Source: CAZIRF01 sp964541755 (GTDB taxonomy: Bacteria > Spirochaetota > Spirochaetia > Treponematales > Breznakiellaceae). Taken from it: DNA of 64,000 nucleotides. The notes under the pieces were generated by a model. That model saw nothing but the letters and a program-made list of their open reading frames with translations. It made no database searches and was not told where the DNA came from. Below are positions 56,798 to 64,000 of the stretch, piece after piece (the stretch's first letter is position 1; each line of letters begins with the position of its first letter). Position numbers and translations under genes: made by a program. Where the stretch lies: NCBI GenBank assembly GCA_964541755.1, contig CAZIRF010000004.1, forward strand, positions 62,001 through 126,000. The letters run 5' to 3'.

Positions 56798-58900
56798 CTA
56801 GTTGAAAACCGATTTCAGAATTACGCCTGAAACTATCAGACTTATCCCCGAGGGCATATAGTATAAAAAGGCAGATTCGGCAAAGGCCGTCCGCACCCCC
56901 GGTTGAAAAGACATAATGGTTCCCGCAATGCCGGCCGCAATGGCCCCAAGGGCTGCCATACCGGCTATACCAACGCCTATCCCTATAGCTGCCATGCCGG
57001 AGGACGATTTATCGTCGAAGATAATCTTGCCCAGCAGCCCCCCCGCGAGCCCTCCCGCAACAAACAAGCCGCCGGCCGTTCCTAAGAAAGCATTCACAGG
57101 TATCATCCAGTTAGCGCCCGGGGTTCCCGCATAAACCCCTTCACGAAGGCCGATGGACAGGCCGCAGATGACGAGGGGGAGCGCCACCGCGACGGCCAAC
57201 TTATCCGAATTCCACGACAGGGTATTCCAAAAATCGTCGCGCTTCTCCTTTGCATGCCGGGCGCGGACAGCTCTTGGTGATTCTTGGCCGGCTGCGCCGA
57301 TCAGGATCTGTGCCAGGGCCCCCTCGGCCTTTGGGTCCTTGCGCAGTACGATGCCAAGCGGGGAATCCCCCTCCTCGGGGGCGATAGAGGGATCCAGCCC
57401 CTTCTCCAGAAGAAGACGCAAGAAAGACAGGGGGCCAGCAATTCGATCTGGCCTCATCACCACAATGAAATTCTCCAAATACCATTCGAGATAAAAATCG
57501 AGGGCGCCCTCACCCCGTTCATTGCGCGCATGGATATCGGCCCCCTGATCAAGGAGGAAGGCCGCGTTATTAAGGGACCCAAATCCAACAGCTTTAAGGA
57601 AGGGGGTTTCGCCCCACTGGTCGCGCCCATCGACAGGCAGTCCCGCGTCAAGGAGCAAATGGATCTCGGCCTTCGCATTCGAGCGGTACACCCAGTGATG
57701 CAGGACGTTGCGTCCATACTCGTCACGCATGTGGATATCAGCCCCCAACTCAAGCAGGAGGGTGAGTTCGTTTCCGGTTCTGGTATACATAAGGGCAGTG
57801 GTGCCATCATCTGCGGCCTGGTTTACCGCCACTCCGTGGCCTGCAATCGCACGAATAAATGCTTCTTCCCTAAAGGAGTCGCTATACTGGCTTAGCCAGA
57901 AAACCAGGAGGTTGCGCCCGTAATCGTCTGTAATAGTGGTCGGAAAACCCGCATCAAGAAGGACGAGGACGGCCTCGGGATGGTGCGCGTCGAAGGCGGC
58001 TGGCCTGCCACGTTCATCACGCACATCGGGAGCTGCCCCCTGCGCCACGAGCCCCTCGACCGCCTTGCGCACGGCATCCACATCCCCATGAATCTGTGGC
58101 AAGAGGGCCGCCAACACCACGCTCGCCATTTCACGGTCCAGCGAGAGCCCGGCACTGTATCGCGCCAGCACCAGATTCATTGCAGAAGCATCGCCGGTAT
58201 GTGCGAGATGGCGTAAAAAGCCCCAAAGCCCCGTTACCGTATCCGCCTTGCCCTCCTTGCCCCAGCGAAACTCCCGGGGATCCGCCCCCGCATCGAGCAG
58301 GAGCGTGAGGCAGGCAAGCACATCCTTACGGTCAAACGGGGCCCCGCCCGCAAGATACCCAAGGGCCGTAGTCCCGTGCCACTTGTTCCGCAGGGTAATG
58401 GAAGCCCCCTCTGCGAGGAGACGCTCCACAAGAATCACGTTCCCCGCACGGCACGCCTTCATAAGAAGGGTTTTCCCCTCATCGCTGTCGCAGCAGGCGT
58501 CAATCGGCAACCCCGCATCGAGCAGGAGCGTGAGTATCTCCAGGGTCTTTGCCTGATGTTTTTCTGTTGCAGGGTTTACATGGAGGTACTCCCACAAGCT
58601 CCTTCGCCCGTACTGCGCCAAATTTGGATCGGCCCCGCGCGCGAGAAAGAGGCGCACGAGTTCGGGTTCATTCTCCCTTACCGCATCCATAAGAGGCGTC
58701 CGCTCGGATGGTATGACAATATCAACCGGCACACCGCGGTCAAGGAGGAGGGCCGCCCCCGCCACATCCCCTTTTTGTATGGCCTTGCGCATGAGTTCAT
58801 AGTCTTCAAGCTCTTCCATTTCTTCCGCTCCGGACCGCGTACCCAACACAGTCAACAAGGTAAAAAGCGCCAAAAAATATCGCCAAGCACCCCATGCCAT
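56798..58900 (-). CDS. Exported ankyrin-repeat protein with C-terminal membrane segments
   Basis: 700 residues. A signal peptide (about 1-25, RYFLALFTLLTVLGTRSGA) precedes 10 to 12 ankyrin repeats between about 30 and 540. Examples are RTPLMDAVRENEPELVRLFL, GKTLLMKACRAGNVILVERL, TTALMYTRTGNELTLLLELG and ETPFLKAVGFGSLNNAAFLL, most with GAD(P/I) turns. The last 130 residues hold four hydrophobic stretches (LAVAVALPLVICGLSIGL; AFLGTAGGLFVAGGLAGG; Gly/Ala-rich AIGIGVGIAGMAALGAIAAG; YYMPSGISLIVSGVILKSVF). Location is periplasmic or outer membrane; function unknown, presumably protein binding. An AAAGGAT site precedes the ATG, and TATAAAT (about 58930) may be its -10. Confidence 0.82.
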   Translation of the reverse strand: MAWGAWRYFLALFTLLTVLGTRSGAEEMEELEDYELMRKAIQKGDVAGAALLLDRGVPVDIVIPSERTPLMDAVRENEPELVRLFLARGADPNLAQYGRRSLWEYLHVNPATEKHQAKTLEILTLLLDAGLPIDACCDSDEGKTLLMKACRAGNVILVERLLAEGASITLRNKWHGTTALGYLAGGAPFDRKDVLACLTLLLDAGADPREFRWGKEGKADTVTGLWGFLRHLAHTGDASAMNLVLARYSAGLSLDREMASVVLAALLPQIHGDVDAVRKAVEGLVAQGAAPDVRDERGRPAAFDAHHPEAVLVLLDAGFPTTITDDYGRNLLVFWLSQYSDSFREEAFIRAIAGHGVAVNQAADDGTTALMYTRTGNELTLLLELGADIHMRDEYGRNVLHHWVYRSNAKAEIHLLLDAGLPVDGRDQWGETPFLKAVGFGSLNNAAFLLDQGADIHARNERGEGALDFYLEWYLENFIVVMRPDRIAGPLSFLRLLLEKGLDPSIAPEEGDSPLGIVLRKDPKAEGALAQILIGAAGQESPRAVRARHAKEKRDDFWNTLSWNSDKLAVAVALPLVICGLSIGLREGVYAGTPGANWMIPVNAFLGTAGGLFVAGGLAGGLLGKIIFDDKSSSGMAAIGIGVGIAGMAALGAIAAGIAGTIMSFQPGVRTAFAESAFLYYMPSGISLIVSGVILKSVFN

Positions 58901-58927
58901 ACATCACCATCCTTTTTTTTGGAAAAT

Positions 58928-58952
58928 CATTTATACTGATAGTCCCCTCCGC
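58928..58952. repeat. Copy of the GGCGGAGGGGACTATCAGTATAAA repeat
   Basis: On the minus strand, GGCGGAGGGGACTATCAGTATAAA lies about 30 bases before the ankyrin gene start. Its first 19 bases are identical to 13833-13851 beside flgE. The TATAAA end may serve as the -10. Confidence 0.65.
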
Positions 58953-58982
58953 CCCCACCAGCATACACCCTCCCCCGCCAAT

Positions 58983-59010
58983 TGACAAAGCCCCCCCAAA
59001 TCTCTATGAT
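58983..59010 (+). promoter_or_regulatory. Promoter of tRNA-Leu
   Basis: TTGACA (58983-58988), 16 bases, TATGAT (59005-59010); transcription would begin about 10 bases before the mature tRNA. Confidence 0.75.
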
Positions 59011-59025
59011 TCAAACACACGATCC

Positions 59026-59109
59026 GCCCGGATGGTGAAATTGGCAGACACGCTAGTTTCAGGTACTAGTGCTCTTACGGGCTTGGGGGTTCAAGTCCCC
59101 CTCCGGGCA
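59026..59109 (+). tRNA. tRNA-Leu (anticodon CAG)
   Basis: 84 nt. The acceptor stem GCCCGGA/TCCGGGC has discriminator A. The D-arm is TGGTGAAATTGGCAGACACG. The anticodon stem CTAGT/ACTAG encloses the loop TTCAGGT, giving anticodon CAG. The long variable arm of a class II tRNA and GGTTCAAGTCC in the T-arm follow. CCA is not encoded. A tyrosine-recombinase gene begins 110 bases downstream, so this gene is the probable integration site of the adjacent island. Confidence 0.95.
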
Positions 59110-59113
59110 TGAG

Positions 59114-59146
59114 ATAAGTCCTTGAACATCAAGGACTTATTTTTTT
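59114..59146 (+). terminator. Terminator after tRNA-Leu
   Basis: A 12-bp perfect stem ATAAGTCCTTGA-ACA-TCAAGGACTTAT is followed by six T, a strong rho-independent terminator. A partial second copy (AAGTCCTTGG) lies 15 bases further on. Confidence 0.9.
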
Positions 59147-59220
59147 ACCCTTTGGGTAAGTCCTTGGGCCAAAACCGGACTGTTACACAAACTGTGACAT
59201 TTTTTTCACAGGAGTGTTTC

Positions 59221-60453
59221 ATGAAAGCGCCCTACTCTTTCCTGCGCCGCAAGACCGGCCCCTACACCCGCGCGAGCTACTACATCCGCTTCAACACCAT
59301 CCCCGGCTCTCGAAAGACCCTCTGCAAATCGGTACGCTCCATGATCGAGGAGCTCGATTGGGATATCAATCTGTATTCTCCCACACAAAAAGCATCCGCC
59401 CGCGCCGTGGCGGACGAATGGATGAAAACCTGCCTGCCTGTCCTTACCAATAAACGAAAGGAGCTCTTCAACGAATACCTCCTGAACTTCTGGGACTGGA
59501 ATACCTCCAGCTATATCAAGGGCAAACTGGCTCGCAAAAAGAACAGCATCGGTAAGGCATACGTTAACAGCAACAAGTCATGGATTGCCCGCTATGTCTG
59601 CCCACACTTCGAGGGAGTCTACCTGCAAGAGGTCACGGCCGATATGCTCGAAAAGTGTATGCTCCGTCTCCACGAGGGGGGCACCCTCAATACACGGACC
59701 ATCAATCACATCCTCCAGGCAATCCGGGTCCCGCTTTCGGAGGCCGTCCGATTGGGGCAGCTCAAACAGAATCCCGCGCGTCCTGTCCTCAACTTCGGGG
59801 TAGAACCAAAGGAAAAGGGTATCCTCAGTTCTGACGAAATAACCCGGCTCCTCTCGCTCGAATGGGACGATATACGCGTTAAAGGAGCCTTCATTCTCGC
59901 CCTTACCGGGGGATTGCGTATTGGAGAAGTCATCGGCTTGAAGCATGAAGATATTCTGGAGAACTCGATCATGGTCCGCCATTCATTCAGCAAGGTGGAA
60001 GGGCTCAAGGGAACCAAAACAGGGCGTTCACGCGAGATTCCGCTCCCGGATTCGGTCATTCATCTTTTACGTCAACTTTCTGCCCTGAATCCCATGGGAA
60101 ATGACTGGGTTTTCTGGCGAGATTCGTCCAAAGAGCTCCCTGTGTGGAACAAGGCCCTCATGAAGGGTTTCTACGAAGCTCTGGAGCGAATCGGTATTCC
60201 GGACGATCCCTCCCCTACCCCGGCCAAGGGCAGCAGGCAAGCACGAGGCCTCTCCTTCCACAGCCTGCGCCATGGCTGCAATGCCATGTTGCGGGGCGCT
60301 CTACCCGACACAAAGCTCCGCATGGTCACCGGCCACCAGAGTACCGAGATGTCCAACCACTACGACCACCTCACCGAATACGACCGCAGCGCCATCATCA
60401 AAGCCCAAGAAGAGCGCCTCCTGTCTGGCGGATTGGACGTAAAAAAGGGATGA
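59221..60453 (+). CDS. Tyrosine recombinase/integrase
   Basis: 410 residues from the ATG at 59221, eight bases after AGGAG; an upstream in-frame ATG at 59122 lies in the tRNA terminator. The SAM-like core-binding domain covers about 110-200. The catalytic tetrad is complete: Arg in LTGGLRIGEVIGL, the HxxR in LSFHSLRHGCNAML, His in MVTGHQSTEMSN, and the nucleophile Tyr in NHYDHLTEYD. It probably integrates or excises the AT-rich segment at the adjacent tRNA-Leu. Codon use is GC-rich like the host, unlike the genes after it. An inverted repeat (60467-60502) follows the stop. Confidence 0.95.
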   Translation: MKAPYSFLRRKTGPYTRASYYIRFNTIPGSRKTLCKSVRSMIEELDWDINLYSPTQKASARAVADEWMKTCLPVLTNKRKELFNEYLLNFWDWNTSSYIKGKLARKKNSIGKAYVNSNKSWIARYVCPHFEGVYLQEVTADMLEKCMLRLHEGGTLNTRTINHILQAIRVPLSEAVRLGQLKQNPARPVLNFGVEPKEKGILSSDEITRLLSLEWDDIRVKGAFILALTGGLRIGEVIGLKHEDILENSIMVRHSFSKVEGLKGTKTGRSREIPLPDSVIHLLRQLSALNPMGNDWVFWRDSSKELPVWNKALMKGFYEALERIGIPDDPSPTPAKGSRQARGLSFHSLRHGCNAMLRGALPDTKLRMVTGHQSTEMSNHYDHLTEYDRSAIIKAQEERLLSGGLDVKKG

Positions 60454-60466
60454 GATGCTGAATTTA

Positions 60467-60502
60467 TCCTGCATTATGCTACATATGCAGGATAATGCAG
60501 GA
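60467..60502. repeat. Inverted and direct repeats of TCCTGCATTA after the integrase
   Basis: TCCTGCATTA and TAATGCAGGA arms are separated by 16 bases, with an additional ATGCAGGA copy inside. Placement beside an integrase suggests a recombinase or directionality-factor binding site, but it may simply be a hairpin. Confidence 0.45.
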
Positions 60503-60569
60503 TGATTTGAGTGATTTTGCGAGAATTGGGCACCAAATATCTCTATTTGTAATTTATGTAAATCAACCT

Positions 60570-60851
60570 TTACATATACCGTTGGACCAATTCCAGTATT
60601 GTACTCTTGGCTTTTTGGCGATCATCGTTAGTATCTTCGAGTAGACATATTGGAGAAATATTCAAAGCCATACATAATTTGAAAACAGTTCGTAGTGTAG
60701 GAGTTCGTTTACCAGATTCAATGAAGTAAACGAGATTCTGAGACAAGCCTGCTTTATTAGCCAAATCCATTTGAGAAATTTTGGCCTTTTCTCTTTCTAC
60801 CCGTAAACGGGAAGCAACAAGCGCTTCATATCGTATCGTATCCATACACAT
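60570..60851 (-). CDS. XRE-family HTH regulator
   Basis: 93 residues from the ATG at 60851; alternatives are ATG at 60845 and at 60893. The Cro/C1-type HTH is clear: LRVEREKAKISQMDLANKAGLSQNLVYFIESGKRTPTLRTVFKLCMALNISP. The inverted repeat TGTGTTG-ACA-CAACACA lies between this gene and the divergent operon at 60943. That placement favours the shorter start and suggests autorepression plus control of the rightward genes. This is the typical arrangement of a mobile-element or phage-type repressor. Confidence 0.88.
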   Translation of the reverse strand: MCMDTIRYEALVASRLRVEREKAKISQMDLANKAGLSQNLVYFIESGKRTPTLRTVFKLCMALNISPICLLEDTNDDRQKAKSTILELVQRYM

Positions 60852-60873
60852 GTAAGGATTTTCATATCCTTTT

Positions 60874-60910
60874 TGTGTTGACACAACACACATTACCGCT
60901 ACATTATAAC
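60874..60910 (+). promoter_or_regulatory. Putative XRE operator overlapping the -35 of the island operon
   Basis: The inverted repeat TGTGTTG-ACA-CAACACA (60874-60890) contains TTGACA (60878-60883). CATTAT (60902-60907) lies 18 bases downstream as a possible -10. Repressor bound here would block RNA polymerase. Confidence 0.6.
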
Positions 60911-60942
60911 TACTTATTGTAATACCCAAAGGAGGCATAAAG

Positions 60943-61422
60943 ATGAGCGAAGAACATCAAGTATTAATGGACGAGGAAAAGACGAATGCAACTGTTCAAG
61001 AACAAGAGGAAATACTATCAACGCCTACACCAGACACAGGGGAAGATGACGTTTCATTCACTGATCTTATGGACGACCTAAAAGAGCATATTGGCAAAAA
61101 TCTGGGGGGAATAATACTTACTCTAGTAATGACAGTGATAATAATAATTTCAACTTTCCAAAATAATTCTCTTTCAGGCGGCCAAATATTTGGATACATA
61201 TTGTTAGGTAGTATCGCTGACATTTTGTTAGGATATTTAGGGTATAAGCTGGGGAAAGGAATACGTGACATCATAAAACCAGATTTTGTTATTGCATCAG
61301 GATTCATGGATTTATTAAAAGAGAATATTTTTTGGGCTATAGGGCCACAAACAATAGGATGCTTTGCTGGTGCGATATTAGGCAATGTACTTATCACGAT
61401 GCTTTTATCAATTGGAGGTTAA
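60943..61422 (+). CDS. Island membrane protein, unknown function
   Basis: 159 residues with a strong AAAGGAGG site. The acidic N-terminus (about 1-50; DEEKTNATVQEQEEIL) is followed by three or four membrane segments: GGIILTLVMTVIIIISTF (about 55-72), GYILLGSIADILLGYLGYKLG (about 84-104) and a Gly-rich C-terminal pair (IGCFAGAILGNVLITMLLSI). AT-rich codons contrast with the host. It is the first gene of the operon read from the putative XRE-controlled promoter. The family is not recognised. Confidence 0.75.
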   Translation: MSEEHQVLMDEEKTNATVQEQEEILSTPTPDTGEDDVSFTDLMDDLKEHIGKNLGGIILTLVMTVIIIISTFQNNSLSGGQIFGYILLGSIADILLGYLGYKLGKGIRDIIKPDFVIASGFMDLLKENIFWAIGPQTIGCFAGAILGNVLITMLLSIGG

Positions 61423-61424
61423 TT

Positions 61425-61718
61425 ATGAAAATTCGTAATATTTTAAGTTTAGTATTTGGACTTTTATTAATTCTATCTATTTCTAGCTGCAGTACAAAAG
61501 AAGCTCTAATGGATGAGATGATTGATGAATTTGAAATACTTATGACAGAAATGGCTACAGCAGTTCAATCTGGGGATCCTATCGAAATGATAAAGCTGGA
61601 AGATAAATTTAAGAATTCTAAACTAGCGGATTTTGATATGGAGGATGAAAACCTAACAGTAGAACAAAAAATCAGAATTTACGAAATTGTACAAAAAATT
61701 AATGCTCTAGATTTTTAA
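61425..61718 (+). CDS. Small island lipoprotein
   Basis: 97 residues, starting 3 bases after the previous gene and behind GGAGG. A signal peptide with lipobox LSISSC (Cys about 22) is followed by an acidic helical domain (MDEMIDEFEILMTEMATAVQ ... LTVEQKIRIYEIVQKINAL). It is presumably exported and lipid-anchored. The family is not recognised. Pairing with the upstream membrane protein suggests they work together at the membrane. Confidence 0.75.
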   Translation: MKIRNILSLVFGLLLILSISSCSTKEALMDEMIDEFEILMTEMATAVQSGDPIEMIKLEDKFKNSKLADFDMEDENLTVEQKIRIYEIVQKINALDF

Positions 61719-61897
61719 GCATTCATAAAAATACTCTTTACATATCCAATGCAATCTACACATTAAAAAGATTGCATTGGATATACTTGTAATAAATTTC
61801 TTTACTTCAAACCAGAAACATACTATAATATGGTATAAACCTTCATTCAAAAAATGGAATACCAATCACGGATTTTCATTTTTTACAAGGGAACATA

Positions 61898-62104
61898 ATG
61901 ATTGAAGATGAATATGACGCCGATGATGAGGCAATGTTTCAATTCTATCAAGAAGAACAGAGAAAAGAAGAAGAAGCTATTAAAAGAGCTAACGCGCGAG
62001 AAGATCAAAAACGTAGAGATATAGCGGCCCTTTATGGTTTTGACCCTAATGATTACGATCTCCAGGATCTCGAAGATGCAATAGATTCAGACGATCCATA
62101 TTAA
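61898..62104 (+). CDS. Small acidic protein, unknown
   Basis: 68 residues behind AAGGGAAC. Very acidic and probably helical: MIEDEYDADDEAMFQFYQEE, KRANAREDQKRRDIAALYGF, ending DLEDAIDSDDPY. No domain is recognised. Its AT-rich composition matches the island. The ORF is short, but the start site is good and the codon use is coherent. A small DNA-mimic or regulatory role would be speculation. Confidence 0.6.
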   Translation: MIEDEYDADDEAMFQFYQEEQRKEEEAIKRANAREDQKRRDIAALYGFDPNDYDLQDLEDAIDSDDPY

Positions 62105-62246
62105 GCGCCACATTCTAAATAAAACATATGAATAGGACAAACCATAGGATACATTTCTATGAACACACCAACTTCTATGAGTATATCAAGCGACCTAATA
62201 GAATATTAAACAGGCAATACCATCAATATTTTCAGACAAAGCTGGT

Positions 62247-63365
62247 TTATGATGTTAATGGTTTCAAGAATTTTTCTCTCATACCTCTAAAATTTTCCGA
62301 TTTAAATATGAATGGTAAGATTTCAGCAATCGCATCATCAACCCTTTTTTCTTGATCATCCCAAGTTTTAGTGTCTCTTAATAGTTCTAATACTGGTTTT
62401 CGGATATGAATAGGATGCCAATAATTATGTTCATCAATATTTCTATCTAAAATATGATTATACAATTCCCATGAGTTTCCGATTTTATTCACTTTTTCTT
62501 GTAATTCCACAATGAATGCTTTATACAATTCATCATCAGGATATTTGGTATGTAATTCTTTGTTAAAATCAATGATTATAGAAAAGTCGGGACTATTATC
62601 ACCTAAAATAGGGATTGTTAAATGATCATTTCCATCAAGTAAAAATCCTACAAAAACCCCAGGAGCCCAGAAATCACCGAATAATTCTACTCCAACTCTC
62701 CCCCACTTTTCTTGGTATTCAATTTGTAAATCATTATTTTCTAACACAGATCTTATTTTTTCTATCTTTATATTTGCTAGCTTTTTAATCTGAGGCTCAA
62801 AATTTTTCGACCTATAATAATATAGAATTGATTCAAAAGATATTGGAGCTTTCGGGCCAAGACCTTCAACATCAAGGAGCTTTAGAAAGCTATCTAATAT
62901 AAAATAATCATTTTCTGCAAATTTTTCTTTGTATGCTAGAATCATTTCATAGACTTCTTCCCAGCGCAAAGCTAAATCCGGATTTTGGCCATGTTGACTA
63001 GAATTTGCAGTAATTAATACCAACCTATAATCTTCAAATTTTTTCTCGGAATACTTTCTGTAGTTCTGCAACTGGTTCGTATGTAGTCCAGAATATGCTT
63101 TAATTTCAAACACAATAGCTTTATTTTCAAAAAAACACACAAGATCTGGATATACTCCGTTAAAATATACTTGTGTTTTCCATTCATGATTTAGAAACTC
63201 ATCCTTCAAATTAATTTTTGACGAAATATGCTTAAGAAAAAATATTGAAAAATCTCTATTGTTTACTAACATCCAAGCAAATGATTCAGTAATAAAATTT
63301 TCCAAAGGGTTTTTATTTGCGTTAACTTTATATTTTCTTAAAGAAACAAGCAAATCATCATTCAT
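62247..63365 (-). CDS. PD-(D/E)XK nuclease family protein
   Basis: 372 residues behind AGGAGG. The N-terminal NPLENFITESFAWMLV matches the helix found at the start of PD-(D/E)XK superfamily proteins of this size. The catalytic core follows: VYPDLVCFF (Asp) and KAIVFEIKAYSGLHTNQLQNY (Glu-x-Lys), about residues 72-100. The C-terminal half (about 170-372) has no recognised motif. Such nucleases on islands are often defence or restriction components. No partner methylase or helicase lies within the window. Low GC indicates acquisition. Confidence 0.78.
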   Translation of the reverse strand: MNDDLLVSLRKYKVNANKNPLENFITESFAWMLVNNRDFSIFFLKHISSKINLKDEFLNHEWKTQVYFNGVYPDLVCFFENKAIVFEIKAYSGLHTNQLQNYRKYSEKKFEDYRLVLITANSSQHGQNPDLALRWEEVYEMILAYKEKFAENDYFILDSFLKLLDVEGLGPKAPISFESILYYYRSKNFEPQIKKLANIKIEKIRSVLENNDLQIEYQEKWGRVGVELFGDFWAPGVFVGFLLDGNDHLTIPILGDNSPDFSIIIDFNKELHTKYPDDELYKAFIVELQEKVNKIGNSWELYNHILDRNIDEHNYWHPIHIRKPVLELLRDTKTWDDQEKRVDDAIAEILPFIFKSENFRGMREKFLKPLTS

Positions 63366-63745
63366 AATACAGCCTCCTAATGGATCATTAATAAAGAATT
63401 TCCTACTTCATTCTTTTTATTCCCTTACTTATAACATACCATAAGGACTAAGCATTAAAATTGACGCCCAGTTGTCGAACAATTTTACATAACACCGCAA
63501 CACCCGAAGTATTATGCCCTGTTACAATCTTGTCCATATTATACATTTAATACCCCACTGGCACTAGCACACATTGAAATTGCAAGATATAAAAGATTTT
63601 ACCATGATAATCTACGAATAATGCAATAAATTACAAAAATTGATTAAGAATAATTCCCTACCTGACAAGATCCTACATATGTCAATTCCAACTATGCCAC
63701 CGTCCTACTACCACCCCCCCTGGCCACATGGCCAAGGGGGTTCTT
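63366..63745. other. Intergenic region at the island's right side
   Basis: 380 bases with no convincing gene. The first 270 are AT-rich like the island. From about 63690 composition returns to GC-rich, including the near-palindrome CCCCCTGGCCACATGGCCAAGGGGG (about 63714-63740, split by one mismatch), which may terminate the leftward gene. No copy of the tRNA-Leu 3' end is found here. Confidence 0.5.
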
Positions 63746-64000
63746 TCATGCAATGGCTTTTACCTGGCGGTGGCAGACTTCTACGTGTTCGGCGACGACG
63801 GAGATGGTGCCACGGGTCGATGCGTTGAGACAGCCTACCACCCGCACCCGCTGTCCTCGCGCGAAGGATTGACGTTTCTGCACGGGTAAGCTGGAGATAT
63901 CGACAACGACAAGGGAGCCTCCTTTCCCGCTTTTGGATCGGGGCTTGATCTTGCTGTTATCGATTTTGAAGGAAAGTGGGCCTTCGGTATCACGATGCGG
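63746..64000 (-). CDS. C-terminal part of an OB-fold-like protein (partial at right edge)
   Basis: 84 residues and a TGA at 63746; the start lies beyond the window. The visible sequence has alternating strands, SLVVVDISSLPVQKRQSFAR, GQRVRVVGCLNASTRGTISV, VAEHVEVCHRQVKAIA, resembling the end of a single-stranded-DNA-binding or other OB-fold domain. Its GC-rich codon use differs from the AT-rich genes to its left, so it may be host DNA or a second module. The assignment to SSB is tentative. Confidence 0.6.
   Translation of the reverse strand, partial: PHRDTEGPLSFKIDNSKIKPRSKSGKGGSLVVVDISSLPVQKRQSFARGQRVRVVGCLNASTRGTISVVAEHVEVCHRQVKAIA

Noticed and set aside
62128..62355. 75-codon plus-strand ORF overlapping the nuclease gene 3' end
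   Set aside because: It has no ribosome-binding site, half of it is antisense to the nuclease, and the composition is not protein-like.
63640..63828. Short plus-strand ORF at the right edge
   Set aside because: It overlaps the GC-rich minus-strand gene that continues off the window, has no ribosome site, and reads Pro/Arg-rich in the shadow frame.
63380..64000. Right-hand attachment site for the tRNA-Leu island
   Set aside because: No copy of the tRNA 3' end (GGTTCAAGTCC...) was found in the window, so the boundary cannot be placed.

Overview
The window looks like chromosome from a free-living or host-associated spirochaete of the Treponema/Spirochaeta group. The main evidence is the spirochaete periplasmic-flagella gene order flbB-fliK-flgD-flgE-flbD-motA-motB-fliL-fliM-fliY-fliO-fliP-fliQ-fliR-flhB-flhA-flhF-flhG, all on the minus strand between 18.1 and 0.5 kb. 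FlbB is spirochaete-specific, and FlgE keeps the Lys165/Cys178 pair used for hook cross-linking in Treponema denticola. The DNA is clearly GC-rich except for the last 3.5 kb. The species cannot be named from the sequence alone.

Layout. 0-18.1 kb: flagellar operon, ending in a partial membrane-protein gene at the left edge. 18.2-25.4 kb: LpxH-like phosphoesterase, YggT protein, RecG, iron-type alcohol dehydrogenase, asparagine synthetase A and a solute-binding protein. 25.5-29.4 kb: a short sigma-70-family factor with a textbook sigma-54 promoter, a TPR protein, a surface-repeat protein and a cyclic-nucleotide-binding-domain protein. 29.6-35.5 kb: a glycosyltransferase and a hexuronate (glucuronate) pathway: UxaC, a KDPG aldolase fused to a VOC-like domain, KDG kinase and an IclR-family regulator, with a KdgR-type operator between the divergent aldolase and kinase genes. 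35.6-42.4 kb: YchF, then an arylpyruvate-oxidation operon iorA-iorB-paaK-paaK-ACT, whose IorA lacks the usual ferredoxin domain. 42.5-50.1 kb: a methyltransferase and a three-gene membrane sensor cluster facing an OmpR-type response regulator. 50.2-53.0 kb: an M20 peptidase coupled to a YfcC-type transporter. 53.1-56.5 kb: a class III adenylate cyclase with a TPR lipoprotein. 56.8-58.9 kb: a secreted ankyrin-repeat protein. 59.0-64.0 kb: tRNA-Leu(CAG), a tyrosine recombinase and an AT-rich accessory segment (XRE regulator, membrane protein, lipoprotein, small acidic protein, PD-(D/E)XK nuclease), then the 3' end of an OB-fold-like gene.

Small repeated structures lie throughout. They include near-perfect palindromes with 3-nt loops inside or beside genes (flhB, motB/fliL, an M20 peptidase, after asnA), three short tandem arrays sharing the palindromic core TGGCGCCGCCA, a recurrent word ACTATCAGTATAA near gene starts, and poly-G tracts at the fliO and fliP starts. 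The most notable regulatory feature is the sigma-54 promoter on the sigma-factor gene, which resembles the RpoN-RpoS cascade of Borrelia.

All identifications come from reading the sequence. No database search was run.
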